Of a stretch of DNA of 64,000 nucleotides, positions 9,306 to 18,862 are shown one piece after another. The first letter of the stretch is position 1; the number at the start of each line of letters is the position of its first letter. Below the pieces are notes generated by a model that was not told the origin of the DNA, searched no databases, and saw only the letters and a list, made by a program, of their open reading frames with translations. The stretch comes from Neptunitalea lumnitzerae. GTDB lineage: Bacteria > Bacteroidota > Bacteroidia > Flavobacteriales > Flavobacteriaceae. The stretch lies in the NCBI RefSeq assembly GCF_027924185.1, contig NZ_BRVO01000004.1:237972-301971 (forward strand), read 5' to 3'. Made by a program: the position numbers and the translations under genes.

Positions 9306-9872
9306 ATGGAAACGAACGAATACCTAGGTATGGTAAAACTTTTTGCTGGAAACTATGCTCCGCTTAACTGGAGTTTTTGCAATGGAGCTTTATTAGAAAT
9401 TAGTAAATATCAAGCTTTATTCTCTGTAATAGGAAATTTTTACGGCGGGGACGGAAGAACCACTTTTGCACTACCAGATTTAAGAAGTAGAGTTCCCGTA
9501 GGTATGGGAGCTTCGCCAGGACATATTAATTATGAATTGGGTCAGTTAGGCGGAAATGAAACTACCTACTTAACCACCAGCAATTTACCAGCACATACAC
9601 ATAATGCGCATTTGATGATTAGTAATGAAAACGCAAACTTGCGAACACCAGATGCTTCAGGCGTTTCATCATTAGCTGTTAACGGCGAATTAAACGGAAG
9701 AGAATTCGCTCCATTTCTTAATTATATAAACGAAAGTCCAAACACTCCACTAAATAGTACTTCTGTAGTTAATGGCAGTACCGGAGGAAATGCACCTTTT
9801 GACATAAGACAGCCTTATGTAGCCTTAAACTATATTATTTGTATTGATGGGCTATACCCCCCTAGATCTTAA
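9306..9872 (+). CDS. Phage tail-collar (microcystin-dependent protein) family protein
   Basis: 188 residues. It begins METNEYLGMVKLFAGNYAP and has the tail-collar core: WSFCNGALL, a short segment with FYGGDGRTTFALPDLRSRVPVG (residues about 46-68), then NLPAHTHNAH, and it ends with the conserved RQPYVALNYIICIDGLYP. The family includes phage tail-fibre collar domains and free-standing bacterial proteins often annotated as microcystin-dependent protein. No classical signal peptide is seen. There are no other phage genes nearby, so a prophage is not indicated. A hairpin terminator follows, and the SprB-repeat adhesin starts 130 bp downstream on the same strand. A surface or extracellular structural role is possible but unproven. 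Confidence 0.88.
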   Translation: METNEYLGMVKLFAGNYAPLNWSFCNGALLEISKYQALFSVIGNFYGGDGRTTFALPDLRSRVPVGMGASPGHINYELGQLGGNETTYLTTSNLPAHTHNAHLMISNENANLRTPDASGVSSLAVNGELNGREFAPFLNYINESPNTPLNSTSVVNGSTGGNAPFDIRQPYVALNYIICIDGLYPPRS

Positions 9873-9916
9873 TTATCTACTATGATAAATATACATTTTT
9901 TATACCAACAGTAACT

Positions 9917-9943
9917 ACAGCACTCTTAGGAGTGCTTTGTCTG
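9917..9943 (+). terminator. Intrinsic terminator after the tail-collar gene
   Basis: Stem AGCACTC/GAGTGCT (9919-9925 and 9930-9936) with the 4-base loop TTAG, followed by TTTGTCTGTTT. It separates the tail-collar gene from the adhesin gene. Confidence 0.7.
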
Positions 9944-10002
9944 TTTAAACACTAAAAATGAAGCTTTTAAAACACTTGAGATCAATCTTTTAAAATAATT
10001 CT

Positions 10003-13000
10003 ATGAAACACATTTATTTTCTATGCAGTTTACTGCTGCTATTCCAGATATCTTGGGGACAAGTTTATCAGGAAAATTTTGAAGATGAGAGTTTAGGCTC
10101 TGCATCGTTTACAAGCAATGGCCAAATATTTAATATTACTAGCCAAGCGCAAGGACCTTTTGATATTTTCTTATTTTCAGGAGGAGGGTACAATGGTACT
10201 ACTAGTGACAATAAATTTATTGATAATACGGGAGGTACCGCTGCTAATGTACCTGTTCAATTCACCATATCAGCAAATAGTGGAGCTACCTTTACTTTAA
10301 AAGGCTTATACATATTTTTATCTAGATACAATTTGGTTTTCCCTTCCTCAGGATCAACCTGTACAATTACAGGTAAGCTTGCCGGAAGCACGCAATTCAC
10401 TGCTACTAAAAGTTCAGGATTTGTTACTTCATTTACTGTCAACAATGGATTTACATATTTTGATATGTCTTCGGTTGGCGGTTCAGATAATTCTAACACC
10501 ACTATTGATGAGTTTGTAATTACTACCACGGGTAATTTTGAATATGTTGCCGTAGATGCCATGAGTTGGTCTCCAGCAACACCTGCCTGTAGTTTGTCTG
10601 CATCTGTAACTTCACAAACCAACGTTGCATGTAATGGCAATAATACGGGCGCTATAACAGCCACAGCTAGTGGCGGTACTGGCCCATACACATATTCATG
10701 GAGCAACGGATCAACAACATCAAACACTTCTAGTACATTTAATACCATAGGAGCCTTATCAGCAGGAACGTATTCTGTTACAATTCAAGATGCAAATGGA
10801 TGTACAGCTACAACTTCTACTACTATTACGGAGCCTTCAGCAATTGTTTTAACAGCTGCTTCGCAAACCAATATTTTATGTAATGGTGATTTTTCTGGAG
10901 CTGCTTCTGTAAACGGTGCCACCGGTGGTACTGCACCTTACAGCTATGATTGGTCAGGCACTCCTACTGGAGACGGAACTTCTTCTGTTTCTGGATTATA
11001 CGCAGGAACTTGGACATGTACAGTAACCGATGCAAACGGATGTACTGCCTCTCAAAGTTTTACCATCACAGAACCTGCAGCGTTTTCTATAAACTCTACA
11101 GTTACCGATGTTACTTGTAATGGTGGTAGTGATGGAGCGGTTGCTATAACCATTACAGGCGGAGCCACCCCATACAGTTATTTATGGAATAACTTAGCCA
11201 CAACACCTAGTTTATCAGGATTAATTGCAGGCAATTATAGCCTTACAGTAACCGACGCAAACGGTTGTATGGAAACCGAATTTTTTACGGTTAACGAACC
11301 CGCCGCAATTTCTGCTAACGCAACAACTACAAATGTATCTTGTTTTAGCAACAATGATGGCGCTATAGATATTCTACCTTTAGGTGGTGTTGCGCCTTAC
11401 AGTTTCGCATGGAGTAATGGTGCTACTACGGAAGATATTTTTAATATTACAGCAGGTAACTACACTGTAGATATCATTGATGGGAACGGATGTATACAAT
11501 CATTTTCATACACCATAACCCAACCTTCTCAATTGACAGCTACGGCTATTGCAACCAACCCTGGCTGTTCTGATAACGATGGTAGTATTACAGCAAGTGT
11601 TTCTGGAGGTACTGCTCCTTATACTTATTTATGGAGTAATACCGCTACCACTGCAAGTATTACAGGATTAACCACAGGTACATATATGGTAACCGTTACA
11701 GATGCTCAAGGTTGTTCTACCACAGCTAACGCTACCATAACAGCGCCATTAGTAAGCGCAAACATATCTGCATATACAAACAACTGTGGAACCGAAAATA
11801 ACGGATCGGCAACAGTTACTGCTACAGGTGGGTCTACGCCTTATACTTATTTATGGAGTAACGGAACCACCACTGCTACCGCATCTAATTTAGCACCTGG
11901 AACATACACTGTTACAGTAACAAATAATGAAGGTTGTTCAGACACTGCTTCAATTACTATTATCACAAATCCTGCTCCGGTTATAAATGCACCTTCAGAT
12001 ATTACAGTTTGTGAAGACGAAATTGTTAATTACACGATCTCGTCAGATCCAATGCCAGACGCAGCGTCAACGTTTATAACACAAAACACAAGTGACACAC
12101 CATTACCTGGCTACGGAATATCATGTTCTACAGGACCAAATTCATATTTTAGAGTTTTTAACCTTTCAACATTAGGATATTCTAATGGCTTACTACTAGA
12201 CACGGTACATTTTGCAGTTGAACAATCAGCAGCGCAAAATATCACAGTAAGTGCATACACGCTATCAGGTTCGTTTACTTTAAGTAACTTAACACTTTTA
12301 GCGTCTGATGTAGTTCCTATTACTTCTGCATCATTAGCTAATTATAGTGCCGATATGGGAGGTATAACCGTACCTGGAAACACCATATTAGTTTTAGGTA
12401 TTTCTTCTAATCCAGGTACTGGGTTTTATCCAGGAGCAAATGACGGAGGTGAAACTGGAGATTCTTACATTTTAGCATCTGACTGTGGGGTAAATGATCC
12501 TGTATCCTATAGTAGCATAGGCTTTACTAATAATCATTTAATTTTAAACTTTGATAGTAGAATATTAAATGAGCCTTTACTAACATTAGAAGCTGGTTTA
12601 CCTTCGGGCAGTGTTTTCCCAGTAGGAACCACCACAGTATCTTATAGCGCTACCAGTGTTTTAGGATGTACCTCATACGAAAGCTTTACTGTAAATGTAA
12701 CAAGTACAGCAACACCTACGGTAACTTCTCCTCAAGAAATATGTACTAATGGAGGTATCACCGTAGCTGAACTTACAGCTACCGGAACCAACATACAATG
12801 GTATGCAGACAGCACTACACCAACTCCTTTAAACCCTACAGATACACTGATTTCTGGCACTTATTATGTAACCCAGACAGAAAATGGTTGTGAGAGCGAC
12901 CGTGTTGCGGTAACAGTGATCTTAAACAATAGTATTACCTTAACAACATCACAAACAAATGTGAGCTGTTATAATCAAAACGATGGTAGTGCTACTGTAA

Positions 13001-16000
13001 CACCTACAACGGGCACACCTCCTTACACCTATTTATGGTCTAATGGAGCTACAACAGCTACCATTGCAGGAGTGCCAGCTGGCACTTATAATGTTACGGT
13101 ATCAGATACTAACGGATGTTCTAGTACTACATCTGTTACAATTACGCAACCCGCTGAAATTAATGTTAACATTACTGCACAAACCAATGTAAGCTGTAAT
13201 GGAGACACTACAGGAAGTGCAACAGTAACGGCAAGTAATGGAACGGCTCCTTATACGTATGCATGGTCTAACGGTGCTACCAATGCAACCAATACTAACT
13301 TAGCAGCAGGAGTTTATACTGTAAACGTTACTGATGCTAACGGATGTAGTTCTACAGCTACCGTTACTATTACAGAACCGGCACCTATTTCAATAGCTGC
13401 TACGGTAAATAGCAATGTTTCTTGCAACGGACTTACTGATGGTAGCGCTACAGTCAACGCTACTGGAGGTGTTGGCCCTTATAGTTATGCATGGTCTAAT
13501 GGGGCTACAACAGCCACTATAACCGGAGTTGCAGCAGGTACATATACTGTTTTTGTTACCGATATGAACGGATGTACAAACTCAGACACAGTTACTATTA
13601 CAGAGCCTAATGCTATTGCCACTTTAATAACCGTGAATACACCTATCGCTTGTAATGGCGATACAAATGGTGAAGTTACAATTGTTGCTTCTAACGGAAC
13701 TGCACCTTACTCCTTTGCTTGGTCTAACGGTGCTACAACAAATACTATAACCAATTTAGCAGCAGGAACCTATTCGGTTAATGTTACAGATGCTAATGGT
13801 TGTACTACTTCAGACGCGGTTACTATTACAGAGCCTACTGTTTTAACAGCATCTGCAACTGCAAACACTATGGTTTCTTGCAATGGCGCTGCTGACGGAA
13901 GTGCTACTGCTACCGCAAACGGAGGTACTGCACCTTACACTTATGCATGGTCTAACGGTGCCACTACTGCTAGTATTGCAGGAGTTGCGGCAGGTACTTA
14001 TACTGTAAATATTACAGATGCCAATGGATGTTCAGATAGCACTACAGTAACTATTACAGAGCCGGCACCTATTATAATAACTACTACAGTTAACAACAAC
14101 GTTTCTTGTAACGGATCTACAGATGGTAGCGCTACGGCTAATGCAACTAGCGGTTTAGCACCTTACACCTATTTGTGGTCTAATGGGGCTACAACAGCCA
14201 CTATAACCGGAGTTGCAGCAGGTACATATACTGTTTTTGTTACCGATGCTAACGGATGTACAAACTCAGACACAGTTACTATTACAGAGCCCAATGCTAT
14301 TGCCACTTTAATAACCGTGAATACACCTATTGCTTGTAATGGCGATACAAATGGTGAAGTTACAATTGTTGCTAATAACGGAACTGCACCTTACTCCTTT
14401 GCTTGGTCTAACGGTGCCACAACAAACACTATAACCGGAGTTGCAGCAGGTACATATACTGTTCTTGTTACAGATGCTAACGGTTGTACTGTTTCAGACG
14501 CAGTTACCATTACAGAGCCTACTGTTTTAACAGCATCTGCAACTGCAAACACTATGGTTTCTTGTAACGGAAATAATGACGGAAGTGCTACTGCTACCGC
14601 AAACGGAGGTACTGCACCATACACTTATGCATGGTCTAACGGTGCCACTACGGCTACAAACACTAATTTAGCAGCAGGAACCTATAACGTAACTATTACA
14701 GACGCTAACGGATGTACAACCTCAGCTACAGTAATAATAACAGAACCTACGGCTATTACTACATCTATTTCAGGAACTATGGCTTCTTGTAATGGTGGTA
14801 TGGACGGAAGCGCATCAGTTACTGCAAATGGTGGTACAGCACCATATACTTACGCATGGTCTAATGGTGATACCGCTGCCACTGCTACCAACTTAGCTGC
14901 AGGCACTTATTCTGTAGATGTTACAGACGCTAACGGATGTATAGCTTCCGAAACAATTGTAATTACAGAACCAACACCTATCACTACCTCAACGGCTACC
15001 ACTATGGTATCATGTAATGGTGGTAATGATGGTAGTGCTACAGTCACAGTAAATGACGGTACTGCACCATATACTTACGCATGGTCTAACGGTGCTACAA
15101 CGGCTACTATTACCGGAGTTGCAGCAGGAACTTATACGATTGATATTACAGATGCTAACGGATGTACAACTTCCGATACGGCAACCATAACAGAACCTTT
15201 ACCACTTTCTACAACCATAACAGATGTACCTGTTTCTTGTAATGGTGGTACAGACGGTAGCGCTACAGCAGCGGTATCTGGTGGTACTGCTCCTTACACA
15301 TACTTATGGTCTAATGGTGCTACAACTGCTACTATTGCAAACCTACTAGCAGGAATATATTCTGTTGATATTACCGATGCTAATGGTTGTATTACATCAG
15401 AAGCACTAATTATAACAGAACCTACTGTTCTAACAGCTAGTGCAAGTGCAGACATAATGGTTTCTTGTAACGGAGGTATGGATGGAAGCGCTACAGTTAC
15501 TGCTACCGGAGGTACTGCACCATATACTTATGCATGGTCTAACGGAGATACCAATGCTACAGCTATGAATTTAGCTGCAGGAACATACACTGTAGATATT
15601 ACCGATGCTAACGGTTGTACTACCGATGCAACAGTAATTATAACCGAACCTACTGCCCTTTCTGCTACTGCCACTGCAAACAATACTCCGCAGTGCTCTG
15701 AAAGTTTAGATGGTTCTGCTACTGCCATGGCAACCGGAGGAACAGCTCCTTACAGTTACCTATGGGATAATGGTGAAACTACAGATACGGCTATCAACCT
15801 ATCAGTAGCTACACACACAGTAACAATTACTGATGCAAACGGATGTACTACTACCGCTACGGTAACCATTAACTTTAATGACACTACAGCACCAGTACCA
15901 GATGTAGCAAACTTACCTAACATTACAGCAGAATGTAGTGTTGTTGCTTCAGATGTTCCTACACCTACAGCAACCGATAATTGCGTGGGTACCATAACAG

Positions 16001-17631
16001 TTACTAATGATGCTACGTTCCCTATTACAACACAAGGAACTACCATTATCACTTGGACATATACTGATGTTAATGGCAACACCACTACGCAAACACAAAA
16101 CGTAATAGTAGATGATGTTACGGCTCCTGTTCCTAATGTAACATCACTTCCAGATATTACAATGCAATGTGAAGTATTACCTAGTAACATACCGTTCCCA
16201 TTAGCTACCGATAACTGCTCGGGTACTATAACTGCTACTACTAGTAGCCCGTTAAACTACACCACAGTAGGTAGTTATACAATTACTTGGGAGTATGATG
16301 ATGCAAACGGTAATGTAAGCACACAAACACAAACGGTAACTGTTACTGAATCTGATTTGAGTGCTGTTACTTTTAACAACACCACATATACTTATAACGG
16401 AGCTGCACAGTACGCTACAGTGAATAACTTACCTGCCGGAGCAGGTGTTACTTACACTATTTTACCTGATACAGGTTTAAACAACGGAGCTATTGATGCC
16501 GGAACTTACACTGTAACCGCAGTAGTTTCTCCTGCACCAAACGCACCAAACTGTAGCCCTGTAACATTAACAGCTACGTTAATTATAGAGCAAGCTACAC
16601 AGCAAATTATCTTTGATCCAATTCCTGTGAAGCATTTAGAGAATGATGTTGATTTCCAATTAACAGCTTATGCTACTTCAGGATTACCTGTGTACTACAC
16701 CTATACATACACTGCAATAAATCCGCCAGCAACGGTAACTAGTGCAGGTTGGGTAGATATGCTTACCTCTGGTATTGTTCAAATTACGGCACACCAAGAT
16801 GGTAATGCAAATTACTTGCCAGCACCTTCTGTAACCAGAGAACTTGAAATCATTAGTAGTGACTCTACTATTCATACCATAATTATTGATGGTGTGGTTT
16901 ACGATAGTCCGGGAGAAAACATTTACTACTTAATGGAATGTAATAATACTGCCGATGAAATTTATATTTCTATTGAAACAGAAGCCAATGCTACAGTAGA
17001 CCCTTCTCATGAGTTTACTATGAGCACACCGCAGCCTGGTATTTATGAGCAAGAGGTAACAGTAACATCTCAAGATGGAACTACTACACATACCTACTAC
17101 ATTGTAATTGAAAAAATGTTCCAATTCTTTGATATTGTTGAACAAAAATTTGATAACGTGTTATTAGCTAACAACAACCCTCAAAACAATGGAGGTTACC
17201 AGTTTGTAGCTTATGAGTGGTATGTAAACAATGAGTTAATTAGCACAGACCAATACTTTTCTGCCGGACCAACAAACAACGATTTATTAGATGAATCTGC
17301 GTTGTACTATTTACGTTTAACTACGGTTGACGGTGATGTATTACAAACCTGTGTTTCTACCATTACTTTAGAACATGATTATAGCATGTCCATTACTCCA
17401 AACCCGGTATGGTCCGGTAAGCAAATTACGGTAACGGTAGACTTCCCTATAGAAGAGCTAGACAACATGGAAATAGCCATATACGATTTATACGGTAAAA
17501 AGGTATTTACTACCCAAGCCTCTGATCGTATTAACATAGTACAGTTACCTGTTTCTATACAACCGGCTCCTTATTTAGTAAGATGCGTTACACCAAACCG
17601 CCAAAAAACCTTTAAAATCATTGTTCGATAA
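10003..17631 (+). CDS. Giant SprB-repeat adhesin with C-terminal type IX secretion sorting tail
   Basis: 2542 residues. Order: signal peptide (1-19, ending SWGQ); an N-terminal lectin-like or jelly-roll region to about 195; six SprB repeats (about 200-655); a Cys-containing insert of about 330 residues with an Ig/HYR-like end; thirteen more SprB repeats of about 76 residues (about 983-1960); two HYR-like modules (each with ATDNC); an MBG-like segment; a Cys-rich region; and a type A T9SS tail (ITPNPV, IYDLYGKKVF, ending FKIIVR). Each repeat runs from an SCNG-type cysteine through TAPYTYAWSNGATT and DANGC to TITEP, giving two cysteines per repeat. Known relatives are cell-surface adhesins exported by the T9SS, including SprB, moved during gliding. 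It is followed after 16 bp by an outer-membrane barrel gene, probably in one transcript. Ligand unknown. Confidence 0.93.
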   Translation: MKHIYFLCSLLLLFQISWGQVYQENFEDESLGSASFTSNGQIFNITSQAQGPFDIFLFSGGGYNGTTSDNKFIDNTGGTAANVPVQFTISANSGATFTLKGLYIFLSRYNLVFPSSGSTCTITGKLAGSTQFTATKSSGFVTSFTVNNGFTYFDMSSVGGSDNSNTTIDEFVITTTGNFEYVAVDAMSWSPATPACSLSASVTSQTNVACNGNNTGAITATASGGTGPYTYSWSNGSTTSNTSSTFNTIGALSAGTYSVTIQDANGCTATTSTTITEPSAIVLTAASQTNILCNGDFSGAASVNGATGGTAPYSYDWSGTPTGDGTSSVSGLYAGTWTCTVTDANGCTASQSFTITEPAAFSINSTVTDVTCNGGSDGAVAITITGGATPYSYLWNNLATTPSLSGLIAGNYSLTVTDANGCMETEFFTVNEPAAISANATTTNVSCFSNNDGAIDILPLGGVAPYSFAWSNGATTEDIFNITAGNYTVDIIDGNGCIQSFSYTITQPSQLTATAIATNPGCSDNDGSITASVSGGTAPYTYLWSNTATTASITGLTTGTYMVTVTDAQGCSTTANATITAPLVSANISAYTNNCGTENNGSATVTATGGSTPYTYLWSNGTTTATASNLAPGTYTVTVTNNEGCSDTASITIITNPAPVINAPSDITVCEDEIVNYTISSDPMPDAASTFITQNTSDTPLPGYGISCSTGPNSYFRVFNLSTLGYSNGLLLDTVHFAVEQSAAQNITVSAYTLSGSFTLSNLTLLASDVVPITSASLANYSADMGGITVPGNTILVLGISSNPGTGFYPGANDGGETGDSYILASDCGVNDPVSYSSIGFTNNHLILNFDSRILNEPLLTLEAGLPSGSVFPVGTTTVSYSATSVLGCTSYESFTVNVTSTATPTVTSPQEICTNGGITVAELTATGTNIQWYADSTTPTPLNPTDTLISGTYYVTQTENGCESDRVAVTVILNNSITLTTSQTNVSCYNQNDGSATVTPTTGTPPYTYLWSNGATTATIAGVPAGTYNVTVSDTNGCSSTTSVTITQPAEINVNITAQTNVSCNGDTTGSATVTASNGTAPYTYAWSNGATNATNTNLAAGVYTVNVTDANGCSSTATVTITEPAPISIAATVNSNVSCNGLTDGSATVNATGGVGPYSYAWSNGATTATITGVAAGTYTVFVTDMNGCTNSDTVTITEPNAIATLITVNTPIACNGDTNGEVTIVASNGTAPYSFAWSNGATTNTITNLAAGTYSVNVTDANGCTTSDAVTITEPTVLTASATANTMVSCNGAADGSATATANGGTAPYTYAWSNGATTASIAGVAAGTYTVNITDANGCSDSTTVTITEPAPIIITTTVNNNVSCNGSTDGSATANATSGLAPYTYLWSNGATTATITGVAAGTYTVFVTDANGCTNSDTVTITEPNAIATLITVNTPIACNGDTNGEVTIVANNGTAPYSFAWSNGATTNTITGVAAGTYTVLVTDANGCTVSDAVTITEPTVLTASATANTMVSCNGNNDGSATATANGGTAPYTYAWSNGATTATNTNLAAGTYNVTITDANGCTTSATVIITEPTAITTSISGTMASCNGGMDGSASVTANGGTAPYTYAWSNGDTAATATNLAAGTYSVDVTDANGCIASETIVITEPTPITTSTATTMVSCNGGNDGSATVTVNDGTAPYTYAWSNGATTATITGVAAGTYTIDITDANGCTTSDTATITEPLPLSTTITDVPVSCNGGTDGSATAAVSGGTAPYTYLWSNGATTATIANLLAGIYSVDITDANGCITSEALIITEPTVLTASASADIMVSCNGGMDGSATVTATGGTAPYTYAWSNGDTNATAMNLAAGTYTVDITDANGCTTDATVIITEPTALSATATANNTPQCSESLDGSATAMATGGTAPYSYLWDNGETTDTAINLSVATHTVTITDANGCTTTATVTINFNDTTAPVPDVANLPNITAECSVVASDVPTPTATDNCVGTITVTNDATFPITTQGTTIITWTYTDVNGNTTTQTQNVIVDDVTAPVPNVTSLPDITMQCEVLPSNIPFPLATDNCSGTITATTSSPLNYTTVGSYTITWEYDDANGNVSTQTQTVTVTESDLSAVTFNNTTYTYNGAAQYATVNNLPAGAGVTYTILPDTGLNNGAIDAGTYTVTAVVSPAPNAPNCSPVTLTATLIIEQATQQIIFDPIPVKHLENDVDFQLTAYATSGLPVYYTYTYTAINPPATVTSAGWVDMLTSGIVQITAHQDGNANYLPAPSVTRELEIISSDSTIHTIIIDGVVYDSPGENIYYLMECNNTADEIYISIETEANATVDPSHEFTMSTPQPGIYEQEVTVTSQDGTTTHTYYIVIEKMFQFFDIVEQKFDNVLLANNNPQNNGGYQFVAYEWYVNNELISTDQYFSAGPTNNDLLDESALYYLRLTTVDGDVLQTCVSTITLEHDYSMSITPNPVWSGKQITVTVDFPIEELDNMEIAIYDLYGKKVFTTQASDRINIVQLPVSIQPAPYLVRCVTPNRQKTFKIIVR
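10615..11980 (+). repeat. SprB repeat array, block 1 (six units)
   Basis: Six diverged units inside the adhesin gene, each about 225-250 bp. They keep the C...PY.Y.W...DANGC pattern but differ clearly in DNA sequence, so this block looks older than block 2. Confidence 0.85.
12952..15880 (+). repeat. SprB repeat array, block 2 (thirteen units)
   Basis: Thirteen tandem units of mostly 228 bp (76 residues). Much higher DNA similarity between units than in block 1, including a three-unit (684-bp) higher-order duplication from about 13492 to 14655. Confidence 0.88.
13492..14655 (+). repeat. Higher-order 684-bp duplication within the SprB array
   Basis: Positions 13492-13752 and 14176-14436 align without gaps at an offset of 684 bp with nine differences that I could count by eye. 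After a short mosaic patch the match resumes and continues to about 13969/14653. The offset equals three 76-residue units, so the reading frame is kept. Confidence 0.85.
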
Positions 17632-17647
17632 GTAATAGACCTTATAA

Positions 17648-18529
17648 ATGTATCACATGAAATCATATAAATTATTTAACATAAGTATGTCAACCATATT
17701 CCTTACAGGAATATGGTTACTATGTTCCTGCTCAGTAAACGCTCAGGCACTAAGACCCGATTCGCAACACAAACATGAAGTAGCTGTTACTCTTGGCGGA
17801 TTATATTCTTCATTAGAATACGATATTCCACAAACCGATAGTAGAGATGGTAGAGATATATCTTTAGGTTTAGAATACACTTATATGTTCTCAAAGAATT
17901 TTGGCTTCTCTACAGGAGCAGAATATCAAGGCTTTGGTGCCAAATCAACTACAGATTATTATACTGGCGCATACCAAACCACAGACTATGAACAAGAAAG
18001 TTTTGAGTTTAGATATACAGCACAAAATTTTGTAGAAGAGCAACAAGTTGGCTTTGTAAATATTCCTTTAATATTTACCTACCAAAACCAAGAACATGGA
18101 TTCTATATTAAAGCAGGGGCTAAAATTGGACTTCCTATATACAGCAAGTACACCAATAGCTATAATCTAGAAACCAGTGGTTTTTATGAGCAGTACAATG
18201 TAGAGCTATTTGACCCTCAGTTTATGGGGTTTGGCTCTTTTAACGGTATTAGCAACGAGGGTAGTAATATTGATTTAAACACCAATTACATAGCTACTTT
18301 TGAATTGGGTGTAAAACAGCCTCTAAAAATTAAAAACCTATACGGAGGTGTTTACCTAGACTATGGTTTAACCGATATTAGAAAAGGAGATAATCATCCT
18401 GTAGAATACACATTAGAAAGTAATGGTGCTGGCTTTACAAGCAGTAGTATCTTAAATTCTAACATTTCAGGTGAAATTAAAACGTTAGCCTTCGGAATTA
18501 AAATTAGATATGCTTTTCTTAATTTCTAA
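17648..18529 (+). CDS. Outer-membrane beta-barrel protein downstream of the SprB-repeat adhesin
   Basis: 293 residues, or 290 if the ATG at 17657 is the start (both are in frame and neither has a distinct ribosome site). A signal peptide ends at SVNAQ (about residue 33). The rest is alternating beta strands of the type seen in small outer-membrane barrels (YMFSKNFGFSTGAEY, FVNIPLIFTY, GFYIKAGAKIGLPIY, YGGVYLDYGLTDI), ending in aromatic Phe (RYAFLNF). It resembles the OmpA-like/PorT-like barrel families more than PorP/SprF, which often accompany SprB-type adhesins. The 16-bp gap suggests co-transcription with the adhesin, and a terminator follows. A role in anchoring or assembling the adhesin is inferred from position only. 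Confidence 0.78.
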   Translation: MYHMKSYKLFNISMSTIFLTGIWLLCSCSVNAQALRPDSQHKHEVAVTLGGLYSSLEYDIPQTDSRDGRDISLGLEYTYMFSKNFGFSTGAEYQGFGAKSTTDYYTGAYQTTDYEQESFEFRYTAQNFVEEQQVGFVNIPLIFTYQNQEHGFYIKAGAKIGLPIYSKYTNSYNLETSGFYEQYNVELFDPQFMGFGSFNGISNEGSNIDLNTNYIATFELGVKQPLKIKNLYGGVYLDYGLTDIRKGDNHPVEYTLESNGAGFTSSSILNSNISGEIKTLAFGIKIRYAFLNF

Positions 18530-18550
18530 GTAATCTACTCACATACTAAA

Positions 18551-18660
18551 ATAAAAAACCCCGGATTATACATCCGGGGTTTTCTTTACCAACTAAAAAC
18601 TCTTACTTATGAAAACTTTTACTATTAAGTTTACTAAAAAGGCACCACCCTTTTTAGCGG
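18551..18660 (-). ncRNA. Candidate small RNA (about 105 nt), opposite strand
   Basis: On the minus strand TATATTTG (18671-18664) matches the Bacteroidota -7 box. Six bases further is a perfect 9-bp hairpin, CTAAAAAGG-GTGGTG-CCTTTTTAG (18657-18634), then an AU-rich single-stranded stretch, then the strong CCCCGGAT terminator hairpin with a U-run ending near 18551. Promoter box, 5' hairpin and terminator thus delimit a short non-coding transcript. A -33 TTG was not found. The alternative is that the 5' hairpin is incidental and the terminator serves only the plus-strand gene. No known RNA family was recognised. Confidence 0.42.
18553..18585. terminator. Bidirectional intrinsic terminator
   Basis: Stem AACCCCGGAT/ATCCGGGGTT (18557-18566 and 18572-18581), loop TATAC. 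Plus-strand tail is TTTTCTTT, serving the barrel gene. The minus-strand tail is TTTTTTATTTT, which would end the candidate sRNA. Confidence 0.85.
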
Positions 18661-18663
18661 AGG

Positions 18664-18671
18664 CAAATATA
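18664..18671 (-). promoter_or_regulatory. Putative -7 promoter box for the candidate sRNA
   Basis: TATATTTG on the minus strand fits TAnnTTTG. It points away from the patatin gene and into the candidate sRNA, so it has no protein-coding gene to serve. Confidence 0.4.
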
Positions 18672-18862
18672 GATAGGTAACCTAAAAAAAATACCTGTTT
18701 TTTTTACTTTAACTTTTTTAAGAATGCTTTGCTAACAAAAAATGAAATTCTTTAAATAAAACACATGTTTTTATTATTTTCTTAGAAAATAATGCAATAT
18801 TAAAAACTGCTCTAAAATGGGGTTAACTACCTGAAATACAGAATAAAAACATTAACATTATG

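Larger units (their letters stand above)
18530..18862. other. Convergent intergenic region holding a bidirectional terminator and a candidate sRNA
   Basis: 333 bp between convergent genes. 18551-18671 contains the terminator and the candidate minus-strand sRNA described separately. 18690-18862 is AT-rich with no recognised element. No terminator was found for the patatin gene that ends at 18863. Confidence 0.5.

Noticed and set aside
9306..9872. Tail-collar gene as sign of a prophage
   Set aside because: No capsid, terminase, integrase or lysis genes nearby; the family also occurs as free-standing bacterial genes.
10257..10748. Antisense open frame of 163 residues within the adhesin gene
   Set aside because: Shadow of the Thr/Ala-rich SprB coding strand; the composition is low-complexity and has no start context or family pattern.
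12952..15880. Tandem repeats considered as a CRISPR array
   Set aside because: The unit is 228 bp, coding throughout and in one frame, with no short direct repeats and spacers and no cas genes.
15756..16190. Antisense open frame of 144 residues within the SprB/HYR part
   Set aside because: Another shadow of the repeat gene; Val/Ser-rich with no recognisable domain.
18609..18680. Short plus-strand frame starting MKTFTIKFTKKAPP (23 residues) in the region of the candidate sRNA
   Set aside because: No ribosome site or following regulated gene was found, and the same bases form the hairpin and promoter box of the minus-strand candidate. The sRNA reading explains the structure better, though a peptide is not excluded.
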